This document shows positions 37,377-46,589 of a stretch of 64,000 bases of DNA, one piece after another. This stretch comes from Sphingobium sp. GTDB lineage: Bacteria; Pseudomonadota; Alphaproteobacteria; Sphingomonadales; Sphingomonadaceae. Within the stretch, counting starts at the first letter, position 1, and each line of letters begins with the position of its first letter. A program made the translations under genes and the position numbers. The notes below the pieces were generated by a model. That model was not told the origin of the DNA, ran no database searches, and saw nothing but the letters and a program-made list of their open reading frames with translations. The stretch lies in NCBI GenBank assembly GCA_017744605.1, contig JAGIAZ010000018.1:17972-81971 (forward strand), written 5' to 3'.

Positions 37377-38674
37377 GCGGGGGCGCGTCCATCCGCCCGA
37401 CTCGGGCACGCTTCGGCGTGCTCGCGCTGATCGCCACCGCGACCGCGCTCAACTACCTCGACCGGACCCTGCTCGGCGTTGCGGCTCCGACAATGACCAA
37501 GGAACTGGGTTTCAGCCCCGAACTGATGGGTGTGGTCTTCGCCGTCTTTTCGTGGAGCTATGCCCTCGCGCAGGTCCCGGGCGGGGCCTTCCTTGACCGG
37601 TTCGGCACCCGGCTGACCTATGGCCTGTCGCTGGTGATCTGGTCGAGCTTCACGGTCATGCAGGGGCTGATCCGTTCGAGCACCGCATTGATCCTCGTAC
37701 GGTTGGGCCTTGGCGTCGCCGAAGCGCCGTGCTTCCCTGCCAACAGCCGCGTCCTCATCTCGTGGTTCCCGCAAAGCGAACGGGCGCGGGCGAACAGTGT
37801 CTATTCGGTCGGCATGTATTTCGGCATCGGCTTCTGCAGCCCGCTGCTGTTCTGGATGGTGAGCCACTGGGGCTGGCGCTCGCTGTTCTGGATCGTCGGC
37901 AGCCTCGGCGTGCTGTTCGGGCTCGCCTGGTTCCGGCTCTATCGTGACCCCTCCGACCACCCTCGCGTCAACAAGGCCGAGCTTGACTTGATCCGCGCCG
38001 ACGGCGGTATCACCGAAAGGCAGGCGCCGCGGCCGTTCAGCTGGAGCGATGTCGGCTACCTCGCGAGCCAGCGCAGCATTATCGGCGCCTCGATTGGCCA
38101 GTTCGCGACTAATTCGACGCTGGTCTTCTTCCTCACCTGGTTTCCGACCTACCTCGCCACCGAGCGGCACATGGACTGGATCAAGGCCGGTTTCCTCGCG
38201 ATGGTCCCGTTCATCGCCGCCTCGGTCGGCGTGCTTGCCGGCGGGCAGGTCTCAGATCGCCTGCTCGCCAGCGGAAAATCGCTGCAATTCGCACGCAAGC
38301 TGCCGGTGATCACCGGGCTGTTGCTTTCGACGGTGATCGTCTCCGCGATTTGGCTCCCCAGCGATGCCGCTGTTATCGCGGCAATGTCGGTCGCCTTCTT
38401 CGGCCAGGGCATGTCCAACCTCGGCTGGACTCTGATCTCCGAAATCGCGCCAGCTAAACTCGCAGGGCTGACCGGAGGGCTGTTCAATCTGTGCACCAAC
38501 CTTGCCGGGATCGTGACGCCCATCGTGATCGGGGTAGCGGTCGGGCGGACGGGTTCGTTCTTTGCGGGGCTCGCCTACATCGCGGTCATGGCCGCACTGG
38601 GCGCACTGTCCTACGCCTTTATCGTCGATCGCGTGGTGCGGATCGCGGATCCGACCGACAGAGGACGCCCTTGA
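37373..38674 (+). CDS. MFS transporter, anion:cation symporter type
   Basis: A 433-residue carrier with about 12 membrane segments. NYLDRTLLGVAAPTM near the N-terminus, GGAFLDRFGTRLTYG and LGVAEAPCFPANSRVLISWFP match the ACS family (phthalate, hexuronate and galactonate carriers). The GTG start is coupled to the previous gene by a GTGA overlap. It probably imports an organic acid made or used by this cluster. Confidence 0.9.
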   Translation: MSGGASIRPTRARFGVLALIATATALNYLDRTLLGVAAPTMTKELGFSPELMGVVFAVFSWSYALAQVPGGAFLDRFGTRLTYGLSLVIWSSFTVMQGLIRSSTALILVRLGLGVAEAPCFPANSRVLISWFPQSERARANSVYSVGMYFGIGFCSPLLFWMVSHWGWRSLFWIVGSLGVLFGLAWFRLYRDPSDHPRVNKAELDLIRADGGITERQAPRPFSWSDVGYLASQRSIIGASIGQFATNSTLVFFLTWFPTYLATERHMDWIKAGFLAMVPFIAASVGVLAGGQVSDRLLASGKSLQFARKLPVITGLLLSTVIVSAIWLPSDAAVIAAMSVAFFGQGMSNLGWTLISEIAPAKLAGLTGGLFNLCTNLAGIVTPIVIGVAVGRTGSFFAGLAYIAVMAALGALSYAFIVDRVVRIADPTDRGRP

Positions 38675-39023
38675 TCCATATGGATGACGATTAGCGGATT
38701 GCTGAACGTTTGATCATGACAGCGTTGCGACCTTTCTGAAGCAGTCGCACTTATCGGCAGACATTCCGGGGCGTCGGACTAAGCCGACGCCCGGCCAGAA
38801 CCTCGGGCAACATGAGATTCTTGAAATGCCCAGCAGCCCGGATTGTCCGTGCTTCAGCCGCTTAACGCGGGCAAGCGCATCGCAGACGCAGTGCAGTCAC
38901 CGAGGCGTCAGAAATCGAGAAAATCGTTCAAGCCAGTCCGAGGTTATCCAGACCGCACGGTGGAGAACTGAGTGACAATTTGCCATTTGCCACCGATTTC
39001 ACGACGTAGGTCATTGATTTTAT
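38675..39023. other. Non-coding gap with a perfect hairpin
   Basis: No plausible gene is seen between the MFS and tRNA genes. At 38769-38792 the arms GGGCGTCGG and CCGACGCCC pair perfectly around ACTAAG. The hairpin lacks a T tract and may help end the MFS transcript. The gap is the junction between the accessory cluster and the core block. Confidence 0.6.
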
Positions 39024-39098
39024 TGGTGACCCCTACGGGAATCGAACCCGTGTTTCAGCCGTGAGAGGGCCGCGTCCTGACCGCTAGACGAAGGGGCC
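39024..39098 (-). tRNA. tRNA-Glu (CTC)
   Basis: On the minus strand a 75-nt cloverleaf can be drawn. The 7-bp acceptor stem pairs GGCCCCT with AGGGGTC, the anticodon loop is CTCTCAC with anticodon CTC, the T-loop is TTCGAAT, and a CCA end is encoded. Confidence 0.95.
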
Positions 39099-39184
39099 GC
39101 ATGCCGGGCGCGCCCGGTGGCAGGACGGCGCCTATGCCGAAGCCCGGCGGCGGACGCAAGTCCTAAGTTGTTGCCTGAAATCCC

Positions 39185-39260
<76 letters not shown>

Positions 39261-39340
39261 CAGCCAGGGAGCGCAGCCTATAAGCGGCGCTTCGGGCCAA
39301 TGCAATCATGATTCTGGCGGGCGCGTGACCCGCAGGGCGG

Positions 39341-40786
39341 CTATTCGCCTGTATCGAAGCCGAAGTTGAGGAAGGTCGGCATCGGGCCGTTCCAGCCGTC
39401 GTCCGGGCCGTCATCATCCTGGTGGTTGCGTGGCTGTCGATCTGGGCGATCGCCCTGACGTTCATGACGTGGAGCTGATTTGGACTGAGACTCGGCGGGG
39501 TGACGCTCCGCGCGTTCCGGCCGGGACTCGGCCTTATGCTCGGTCTTCCTGGCGCGCTCTTCGGTCTTGCGCTCCGGCTTTTCGCCGCGTGGCTCGTTCT
39601 TGCCGCGACCACGGCCGCGACCCTCGCGCTTGGCGGGCGCCTCGTCCGTGTCGCCGGCATCCGGCGTGCCGCTGCCGAGCTTCACGCGCTCGATCTTGGT
39701 GCCGATCAGCTTCTCGATATTCGCGACAGCCTCGGCATCGCTCTTGGTGACGAAGGTGAAGGCCCGGCCGGTCGCGCCGGCGCGGCCCGTGCGGCCGATG
39801 CGGTGGACATAATCATCCGGATGCCAGGGCGCGTCGAAATTGAAGACGTGGCTGACGCCCTTGATGTCGAGGCCGCGCGCCGCGACGTCCGACGCGACGA
39901 GCAGGTTGATCTCGCCGGTCTTGAACTTCTCCAACTCGGCGAGACGCGACGCCTGGTCGATGTCGCCGTGGATTTCGCCGGACTTGAGGCCATGGCGCTG
40001 GAGGCTCTTGTTGAGCTCGCGGACCATGGTCTTGCGGTTGCAAAAAATGATCGCGCTCTCGACGCCTTCGTTCTTCAGCAGGTCGCGCAGGATCTGGCGC
40101 TTGTTCCGCTCCTCGACCGGGACCAGAAACTGCGCGATGTTGGCGCTGGCCGTGGCCGGCCTGGCAACCTCGATCGACTTGGGATTGGACAGGAACTTGT
40201 CCGCCAGCTTCTTGATCGGCGGCGGCATGGTCGCCGAGAAGAGCAGGGTCTGCCGCTGGGCGGGCAGCTTGGTGCAGATATTCTCGATGTCCGGGATGAA
40301 GCCCATGTCGAGCATGCGGTCGGCTTCGTCGATGACGAGCAGCGAGCAACCGGTCAGCAGGATCTTGCCGCGCTCGAACAGGTCCATGAGGCGACCCGGA
40401 GTCGCGATCAGCACGTCGACGCCGTCGGAGAGCGCCTTGACCTGGTCGCCCATCTGCACGCCGCCGATGAGCAATGCCATCTTGAGATCGTGGTTCTTGC
40501 CGTATTTGTCGAAATTCTCGGCGACCTGGGCGGCGAGTTCGCGCGTCGGTTCGAGGATGAGCGAGCGCGGCATCAAGGCGCGGCGGCGGCCGTGGGCGAG
40601 GATGTCGATCATGGGCAGCACGAAACTGGCGGTCTTGCCGGTGCCGGTTTGCGCGATGCCGATGATGTCGCGCATCATCAACACGGACGGGATCGCCTGC
40701 GCCTGAATCGGCGTGGGTTCGGAATAGCCGGCTGCTTCGACGGCTTTCAGCAATTCATCGGACAGGCCGAGATCGGCAAAGGGCAT
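39341..40786 (-). CDS. DEAD-box RNA helicase, RhlE-like
   Basis: A 481-residue protein with all helicase motifs: SEPTPIQAQAIP (Q), AQTGTGKT (I), PTRELAAQV (Ia), TPGRL (Ib), DEAD (II), SAT (III), ARGLDI (V) and HRIGRTGRAG (VI). Residues beyond about 385 form a low-complexity Arg/Glu/Lys-rich tail, probably for RNA binding. The ATG at 40786 (MPFADLGL) matches the family start; the frame extension to 40885 is not supported. The role is likely ribosome assembly or mRNA turnover. Confidence 0.93.
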   Translation of the reverse strand: MPFADLGLSDELLKAVEAAGYSEPTPIQAQAIPSVLMMRDIIGIAQTGTGKTASFVLPMIDILAHGRRRALMPRSLILEPTRELAAQVAENFDKYGKNHDLKMALLIGGVQMGDQVKALSDGVDVLIATPGRLMDLFERGKILLTGCSLLVIDEADRMLDMGFIPDIENICTKLPAQRQTLLFSATMPPPIKKLADKFLSNPKSIEVARPATASANIAQFLVPVEERNKRQILRDLLKNEGVESAIIFCNRKTMVRELNKSLQRHGLKSGEIHGDIDQASRLAELEKFKTGEINLLVASDVAARGLDIKGVSHVFNFDAPWHPDDYVHRIGRTGRAGATGRAFTFVTKSDAEAVANIEKLIGTKIERVKLGSGTPDAGDTDEAPAKREGRGRGRGKNEPRGEKPERKTEERARKTEHKAESRPERAERHPAESQSKSAPRHERQGDRPDRQPRNHQDDDGPDDGWNGPMPTFLNFGFDTGE

Positions 40787-40931
40787 CAGGATTCCAGAGC
40801 GTGGAGATGGACCGGACAGGAACGCGCATCTCCTCACGCGGTTCACCGTCGCGCGCGGCATGATGAAAAGCCGCTCGCCTGTCAAGATATTCGCGGGAAC
40901 CCTGCCTCGCCTTCAGTGGCGAGGGAAGGCG

Positions 40932-41384
40932 TCAATCGCTGACTGTCGCCTTCAGGATCTTGCCGGGATTGGCCGGCGGCTCGCCCTTGGGCAGGGCGTC
41001 GACATGCTCCATGCCTTCGACGACCTGACCCCAGACCGTATACTGGCGATCGAGGAAAGTGGCGTCGTCGAAGCAGATGAAGAACTGGCTGTTCGCGCTG
41101 TGCGGATAGTTGGTCCGCGCCATCGAGCAGACGCCGCGCACATGCGGCTCGCTGTTGAACTCGGCCTGGAGGTCGGGAAGATCGGAACCGCCCGATCCGG
41201 TGCCGGTCGGGTCGCCGCCCTGCGCCATGAAGCCGGGGATCACGCGGTGGAACACGACGCCGTCATAGAAGCCGCTCTTCGCAAGGCTCGTGATGCGCTC
41301 GACATGGCCCGGCGCGAGATCCGGCCGGAGCTTGATGACGACATCGCCCGTCTCGAGCGTCAGGGTGAGGGTCTGGTCTGCCAT
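40932..41384 (-). CDS. Cyclophilin-type peptidyl-prolyl isomerase
   Basis: A 150-residue cytoplasmic cyclophilin without a signal peptide. The active-site strand VVFHRVIPGFMAQGGDPTGTGSGG and FFICFDDATFLDRQYTVWGQVVEGM are typical of PpiB. GAAGGAGAAA precedes the ATG. It follows the expected length for the family. Confidence 0.93.
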   Translation of the reverse strand: MADQTLTLTLETGDVVIKLRPDLAPGHVERITSLAKSGFYDGVVFHRVIPGFMAQGGDPTGTGSGGSDLPDLQAEFNSEPHVRGVCSMARTNYPHSANSQFFICFDDATFLDRQYTVWGQVVEGMEHVDALPKGEPPANPGKILKATVSD

Positions 41385-41584
41385 TGCGGCTTTCTCCTTC
41401 GGCGCGGCGCCTGTGCGGAACCGCTGAAACATATGGTCGAGTTCCCTATAAGCACTTGCCGCCCCGTGGGAAGGCCCCGTGATGTTGCAATCGCGAAGCC
41501 GATGCGCAAAAGAGGCCGGGCGGAGGCGATTGAGCAGCAAGGCACTGGGGCCCCACGCGAGACAAGGCGGAAAGGAGCGTTCCC

Positions 41585-43033
41585 ATGAGCGAGATCGACA
41601 CCGCCGCCAAGCGTGATGTGCTCCCGGTCGATGCGGATGGCATCCAGGACGCCGCCCCCCAGGCACCCGAAACGAATCTCGACGAGGATGACCGGCTGAA
41701 ACCGGCATTCGTCTCGGCCGTGCTCGAAGCGGTCGAGAAGGGTGAGCCCGAGGCGGCGCGCGCGCTGGTCGAGCCGCTCCATGCCGCCGACGTCGCCGAC
41801 CTGCTCGAACTGACGCCGGCCGAGAGCCGCGCGGCCCTCGTCGAGGCGCTGGGCGACCTGCTGAGCGCCGAGGTGCTCTCCGAGCTCAACGACTATGTGC
41901 GCGACGATGTGGTCGAGGCGATCCCCAATGAGCAGATCGCCGAACTCGCGTCGGAGCTCGACACCGATGACGCCGTCGCGATCATCGAGGACCTGGACGA
42001 GGACGACAAGCAGGAGGTCCTCGAGGCGATGGAGCCCGAGGATCGCGCGGCGATCGAAAGCGCGCTGGCTTATCCGGAAGAGACCGCCGGCCGCCTCATG
42101 CAGCGCGACCTGGTCGCGGTTCCCGAGCATTGGACCGTCGGCCAGACCATCGACTTCCTGCGCGACACGCCGGATCTCACCTCCGACTTCTGGGAAATCT
42201 TCGTCGTCGATCCGGGGCACAAGCCGGTGGGCACCTGCCAGCTGAGCTGGGTGATGCGCTGCCCGCGCGACATCGCGATGACGGATGTCATGAAGCGCGA
42301 GCAGACATTGATCCCGGTCGATATGGACCAGGAAGAGGTCGCGCTGCGCTTCCAGAAATATGCGCTCATCTCGGCGGCCGTCGTCGATGAAGGCGGGCGG
42401 CTCGTCGGCATGATCACCGTCGACGATATCGTCCACATCATCCAGGAAGAAGCGGGCGAGGACATTCTCCGCCTGTCGGGTGCCGGCGACGGCGACATCA
42501 ACCAGCCGATCCTGATGACGGTGCGCACGCGCCTGTTCTGGCTGCTAGTTAACCTGCCCACGGCAATGCTCGCAGCGACGGTGGTCGGCCTGTTCGACAG
42601 CGAGATTGCGCGCTATGCGGTGCTCGCGTCGCTGATGGGCATCGTGTCGGGCATGGGCGGCAATGCCGGGACGCAGACATTGGCCGTCGTCGTGCGAGCC
42701 ATCGCCACCAACCAGCTGACCAGCTCGAACACGCGGCGCGTCATCTTTCGCGAGTTCCGCATCGCGTCCGCCAATGGCATCGCCCTCGGCCTGCTCGTCG
42801 GCATCGGCAGTTTCCTCTACTGGCATAACCCTACGCTCGCATTCGTGTTCGGCACGGCGATCCTCACCAATAATCTCGTCGCGGGCCTTGCCGGCGTGCT
42901 GGTGCCGGTGACGCTGGACCGGCTGAATATCGACCCGGCGACCTCCTCGGCGGTGTTCGTCACCACCTGCACCGATTCCCTCGGTTTCCTCTCGTTCCTC
43001 GGCCTCGCGACGCTGGCCGGGCTTGGGACCTGA
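41585..43033 (+). CDS. mgtE: Magnesium transporter MgtE
   Basis: A 482-residue protein in the MgtE order: an N-terminal acidic superhelical domain (about 30-155, LHAADVADLLELTPAE), a CBS pair (about 160-285, TAGRLMQRDLVAVPE to VDDIVHIIQEEAGEDIL), and five membrane segments (about 310-480) with the pore motif GMGGNAGTQTLAVVVRA. The CBS and N domains act as a magnesium sensor in known members. GGAAAGGAG lies before the ATG. Confidence 0.95.
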   Translation: MSEIDTAAKRDVLPVDADGIQDAAPQAPETNLDEDDRLKPAFVSAVLEAVEKGEPEAARALVEPLHAADVADLLELTPAESRAALVEALGDLLSAEVLSELNDYVRDDVVEAIPNEQIAELASELDTDDAVAIIEDLDEDDKQEVLEAMEPEDRAAIESALAYPEETAGRLMQRDLVAVPEHWTVGQTIDFLRDTPDLTSDFWEIFVVDPGHKPVGTCQLSWVMRCPRDIAMTDVMKREQTLIPVDMDQEEVALRFQKYALISAAVVDEGGRLVGMITVDDIVHIIQEEAGEDILRLSGAGDGDINQPILMTVRTRLFWLLVNLPTAMLAATVVGLFDSEIARYAVLASLMGIVSGMGGNAGTQTLAVVVRAIATNQLTSSNTRRVIFREFRIASANGIALGLLVGIGSFLYWHNPTLAFVFGTAILTNNLVAGLAGVLVPVTLDRLNIDPATSSAVFVTTCTDSLGFLSFLGLATLAGLGT

Positions 43034-43070
43034 GCGTGGCGCTCCTATCTGCCGCCCCTATCTGCCGCCG

Positions 43071-43463
43071 ATGCCGCTCAACCTGACCAAAGTCGCCTAT
43101 GGCGCCACCAGCCTCGATGATTTGATGGGCTGGTTCGCCACGCGTGGCGAGGAGGCCAAGCTCACCACGCGCTACCTGCCCAAGCGCCACGCCGAGATGG
43201 TCGGCGGATCGGTGTTCTGGATCCTGAAGCACCAGCTTGTCGCGCGCTCGGAAATCCTGCGTTTCGAGGATGCCGAGAATGGCAAGACCCATATCGTCAT
43301 CGATCCCAGGCTGCACCTGGTGAGCCCCGTGCCGCGCCGCGCGCATCAGGGCTGGCGCTATCTTGAGGAGAAAGACGCGCCGCCTGATCTGGGCGGGGAA
43401 AGCGAGGGCGATGTCCTGCCGGGCGGCCTGGCGATGGAACTGGGGAAGCTGGGGCTGATTTAG
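43071..43463 (+). CDS. DUF1489-family protein
   Basis: A 130-residue protein of the alphaproteobacterial DUF1489 family. It begins PLNLTKVAYGATSLDDLMGWF and contains FWILKHQLVARSEILRFE and IVIDPRLHLVSPVPRRAHQGWRYL. I chose the ATG at 43071; an upstream frame extension to 43023 lies across the mgtE stop. The function is unknown. Confidence 0.85.
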   Translation: MPLNLTKVAYGATSLDDLMGWFATRGEEAKLTTRYLPKRHAEMVGGSVFWILKHQLVARSEILRFEDAENGKTHIVIDPRLHLVSPVPRRAHQGWRYLEEKDAPPDLGGESEGDVLPGGLAMELGKLGLI

Positions 43464-43964
43464 GCCGTCAGACCGTCGAAAGGTTCTGAAGGTTCCGGGT
43501 CCAGAGGGCAAAAAATGCCTTCCCGGCGGCTGGAGGCCGGGCGCCAATAGTCGAGCCGGCGCAAGCCTTGCGTCCGGCGTTGGATTTTCGACATGAGAAA
43601 GAGCTTTGGCCATGGTCATGCCAAGGTCGGCGGGCTGTAGGACAGGGGAAAAGAGGTGCGTCGTTGGCGGCTAACCGGGCCGTCCGGGCGCGACGCCCTT
43701 CCCGGCATTGCTTCTTCGTCACCCTGAACTTGTTTGGCGATTATACCTTTAAGACAAGGAATAGGCAGTTCCCCGGCGCAGGCCGGGGTCCAGACTGAAC
43801 GCGTGCAATGGCGGGCATTCGACGCTTCGCGTCGAGACTGGGCGGGCCTGCGCCGGGGAACTGCTATCTGCTCGAACGGGATAATCACCAACAAGTTCAC
43901 CACGACGATTTTGGGATTGTCCGCTTCTCCACCCCACAGTGGACGCAGAACCGGCCGCGTCTCA
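43464..43964. other. 501-bp gap with repeated GC-rich palindromic elements, no gene
   Basis: No convincing coding frame lies between DUF1489 and queA. The stretch is made of short GC-rich inverted motifs (for example near 43530 and 43690) and the long inverted repeat listed separately. Phrases such as CCGGGGTCCAGACTGAA look like dispersed intergenic repeats of sphingomonads. Confidence 0.55.
43765..43864. repeat. 20-bp perfect inverted repeat, 60-bp spacer
   Basis: GCAGTTCCCCGGCGCAGGCC (43765-43784) is exactly mirrored at 43845-43864. The spacer contains a second small hairpin, CGACGCTTCGCGTCG. It has the look of a BIME/REP-type palindromic unit. Confidence 0.8.
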
Positions 43965-44993
43965 TCACGGCAGCAGCAGGCTCGAATCCCCATAGCTGTA
44001 GAACCGATAGCCGTTTTCGATCGCGTGGCCATAGACCGCCTGCATCCGCTCCAGCCCCATCAGCGCGCTCACCAGCATGAAGAGCGTGGAGCGGGGCAGG
44101 TGAAAGTTGGTCATGAGGCCGTCGACGGCCCTGAACCGATAGCCCGGTGTGATGAAGATGCGCGTCTCGTCCTCGAAGGGGCGGATGAGGCCGTCCTCGC
44201 CCGCTGCGCTTTCGAGCAGCCGCAATGAGGTGGTGCCGACCGCGATCAGGCGGCTGCCCCGGGCGCGCACGGCGTTGAGGCGCTCGGCCGTGGCAGCGTC
44301 GATGCGGCCCCATTCGGCGTGCATGCGATGGTCGTCGGTGTTGTCCGCCTTGACCGGCAGGAACGTGCCGGCGCCGACATGGAGCGTCAGCGTCTCATGA
44401 CCGATGCCGGCGGCATGAAGCGCCGCGATCAGCTCCGGCGTGAAGTGCAGTGCGGCCGTCGGTGCGGCAACCGCGCCGGGATCGCGCGCGAACATCGTCT
44501 GATAGTCGTCGCGGTCCTTGGCGTCGGTGGCGCGCTTGCTGGCGATATAGGGCGGCAGTGGCATTTGCCCGGCGCGCTCCAGCAGGATCTCGACCGGCTC
44601 GTCGCCGAGAAAGCGGATCGCCATGCCGCCATCCTCGTCGCGCGGTCCTGCTTGCGCCTGCACGCCCGCCGCGAAGTCGATGACGTCGCCTTCGCGCACT
44701 CGCCTGGTGTTGCGCATGAAGACCTGCCAGTCGCGCGGACCAAGGCGCTTGTGCAGCGTTACGCCGATCCTGGCGTCGCCGCGCCGCCCTTCGAGCTGCG
44801 CGGGGATGACGCGGGTGTCGTTGAAGACGAGACAATCGCCGGCGCGCAGCAGCGACGGGAGGTCGCGCACGATCCGATCGTGCATGCTGCCGCCCGCATC
44901 GACGACCAGCATCCGCGCCGCATCGCGCGGGGAGGCCGGACGCAGGGCGATCCGCTCGGGCGGCAGCTCGAAATCGAAAAGGTCGACGCGCAT
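43965..44993 (-). CDS. queA: tRNA preQ1(34) S-adenosylmethionine ribosyltransferase-isomerase QueA
   Basis: A 342-residue protein of normal length for QueA, which makes epoxyqueuosine in tRNA. It begins [31 protein letters not shown] and contains [29 protein letters not shown] and [16 protein letters not shown], all QueA hallmarks. Other queuosine genes are not in the window. Confidence 0.96.
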   Translation of the reverse strand: MRVDLFDFELPPERIALRPASPRDAARMLVVDAGGSMHDRIVRDLPSLLRAGDCLVFNDTRVIPAQLEGRRGDARIGVTLHKRLGPRDWQVFMRNTRRVREGDVIDFAAGVQAQAGPRDEDGGMAIRFLGDEPVEILLERAGQMPLPPYIASKRATDAKDRDDYQTMFARDPGAVAAPTAALHFTPELIAALHAAGIGHETLTLHVGAGTFLPVKADNTDDHRMHAEWGRIDAATAERLNAVRARGSRLIAVGTTSLRLLESAAGEDGLIRPFEDETRIFITPGYRFRAVDGLMTNFHLPRSTLFMLVSALMGLERMQAVYGHAIENGYRFYSYGDSSLLLP

Positions 44994-45096
44994 GGCGCTG
45001 CGCTTAGCCGCCCGCGCGGTGCGAAAGAAGGGGGTGCATCATTTACCGTCAGTTGTTGACATGCCATGCCGCAGCTGACGGCGGCTGGAGTTCCGA

Positions 45097-45939
45097 ATGA
45101 AACGCACGCGTGACCTGGCAATGCTCTTCATGATTGCTTCGCTTGCCGGCTGCACCGTCACGGTCGGCGAACGCGATTTCCTGCCACAGGGGCTGACGTC
45201 CCCCACCGCCCACCTCATGGCGCCCGCGGGCTATGAGATGAGTGAGGCGATGATCGATTTGCCCGGCCTCGGGCATGTCCACAGCGTGCGGCTCGACAAC
45301 CCGGCCAGCGACGCGGTCATCGTCTATTCCGGCGGCAACGGTTCGTTCGTCGCGGAGCAGACGAAGCGCGCGGCGGTTCTCGCAGAAGCCACCCGCGCCG
45401 ATATCATTCTCTACGATTATCCGGGCCGGGGCGGAACGGATGTGGCGCCGACGGCCGATGCGCTTAGTGCATTCGGGCCCGCTTTCGTGGCGGCTCTTCG
45501 CCAGCGCGGCTGGATCGCGAGCGGGCCGCTCTTCTTCCATGGAATGTCGCTGGGAGGCAGCCTGGCGGCGTCGCTTGCGCGCGGCGCTGGCGCCAACGGC
45601 GTCATCATCGAGAATAGCGCCGACGACATTCCCCGTGTCGCGCGCAGTCTGGTTCCTGTGCTGGCGCGCCCGTTCGTGCGTCTCAAGGTTTCGCCGGCGC
45701 TCGCCCATTTCACCTACACCGACTATGTGGTGGAGGCGAAGGCGCCTGTCCTTCTCATCCTCTCGCGTGGCGACAAGCTCGTCAGGCCGTCGATCATCCG
45801 GCGCTTCTACGCAACGCTGCGAAAAAGAGGCGTCGCCGTGACGATGGTGGATGTGCCGGGTGGCCATGGCCGCGCAATTGGCGAACCGGAGACGCGCGAC
45901 GCGATCAGCACGTTTTTCCGGAACAACAGGCCGCGATAG
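45097..45939 (+). CDS. Lipoprotein alpha/beta hydrolase
   Basis: A 280-residue protein with the lipobox SLAGC (Cys19). The nucleophile elbow GMSLGG places Ser151. RGDKLVRPS near residue 228 and PGGHGRA near 258 supply the likely Asp and His. It resembles the BEM46-like alpha/beta hydrolases. Substrate unknown. Confidence 0.85.
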   Translation: MKRTRDLAMLFMIASLAGCTVTVGERDFLPQGLTSPTAHLMAPAGYEMSEAMIDLPGLGHVHSVRLDNPASDAVIVYSGGNGSFVAEQTKRAAVLAEATRADIILYDYPGRGGTDVAPTADALSAFGPAFVAALRQRGWIASGPLFFHGMSLGGSLAASLARGAGANGVIIENSADDIPRVARSLVPVLARPFVRLKVSPALAHFTYTDYVVEAKAPVLLILSRGDKLVRPSIIRRFYATLRKRGVAVTMVDVPGGHGRAIGEPETRDAISTFFRNNRPR

Positions 45940-45951
45940 CGCGAACCGTCC

Positions 45952-46488
45952 TCAGTCCTCAGGGACGAGTCTGGTGAACTTCTGGATGTCGCAGGTCGAG
46001 CCGTTGCGGGCGTGCACCGCGTCACGCCCCGCGCAGATCGCGCCGTCCTTGGTCGGCTGGACATAGAAGCCGGAATAGAAGTCCGCCGGGCGGCAGCTCT
46101 TGCCGAAATGGGTGCGGAACGCTTCGTCGCGGTCGGTCAGCATGGTGACGCCGGTCTTCGAATTGAGCAGCGCGCCCCGCAGGTTGTCGAGCTTGAGGCA
46201 CTTCGGGCCCTTCACTTCCTTGAGCTCGACGTCGGCCGTTGGATCGGGCGGAAGAGGCGCGGTCAGCGCGCCGCGCTGAAGGCGGGGCGCGGCAGGCTGC
46301 GGGATGGTCGGAATGCGAATGATGACGCGCTGCTCGATCGTCACTTGCGCGAGCTGTATCGAATTCGGAGTCGCCGCCTCGGCGGCTTTCGGTGCCGCGG
46401 CGGCTCCGGCCGCAGCCATGAGCAGCAAGGACGCGAACGTCGGCGACACGAAATCGAGCAAGCGACTGGTTCCCTCGGGTAAATGCAT
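45952..46488 (-). CDS. Conserved secreted protein of unknown function
   Basis: A 178-residue protein with a hydrophobic N-terminus (about 15-40). A Pro/Ala-rich linker (IPTIPQPAAPRLQRGALTAP) leads to a C-terminal module with four Cys: GPKCLKLDNLRGALL, KSCRPADFYSGFYVQ, GAICAGRDAVHARNGSTCDIQKF. The Cys pattern suggests a disulfide-stabilized periplasmic domain. I do not recognize an activity. Confidence 0.78.
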   Translation of the reverse strand: MHLPEGTSRLLDFVSPTFASLLLMAAAGAAAAPKAAEAATPNSIQLAQVTIEQRVIIRIPTIPQPAAPRLQRGALTAPLPPDPTADVELKEVKGPKCLKLDNLRGALLNSKTGVTMLTDRDEAFRTHFGKSCRPADFYSGFYVQPTKDGAICAGRDAVHARNGSTCDIQKFTRLVPED

Positions 46489-46589
46489 GCCTTAGCCTCG
46501 GCTGCTTGAACAGCCGATTAATTCGGATGTGCAAGGGTTTGCGCCCACGGCACTGGAAAAGCCGCGACGGGCACGGCATAGAGACGGCC

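Noticed and set aside
43464..43964. A CRISPR array or attachment site in the repeat-rich gap
   Set aside because: The repeats are inverted and irregular, not evenly spaced direct repeats. No cas gene, integrase or phage gene is in the window.
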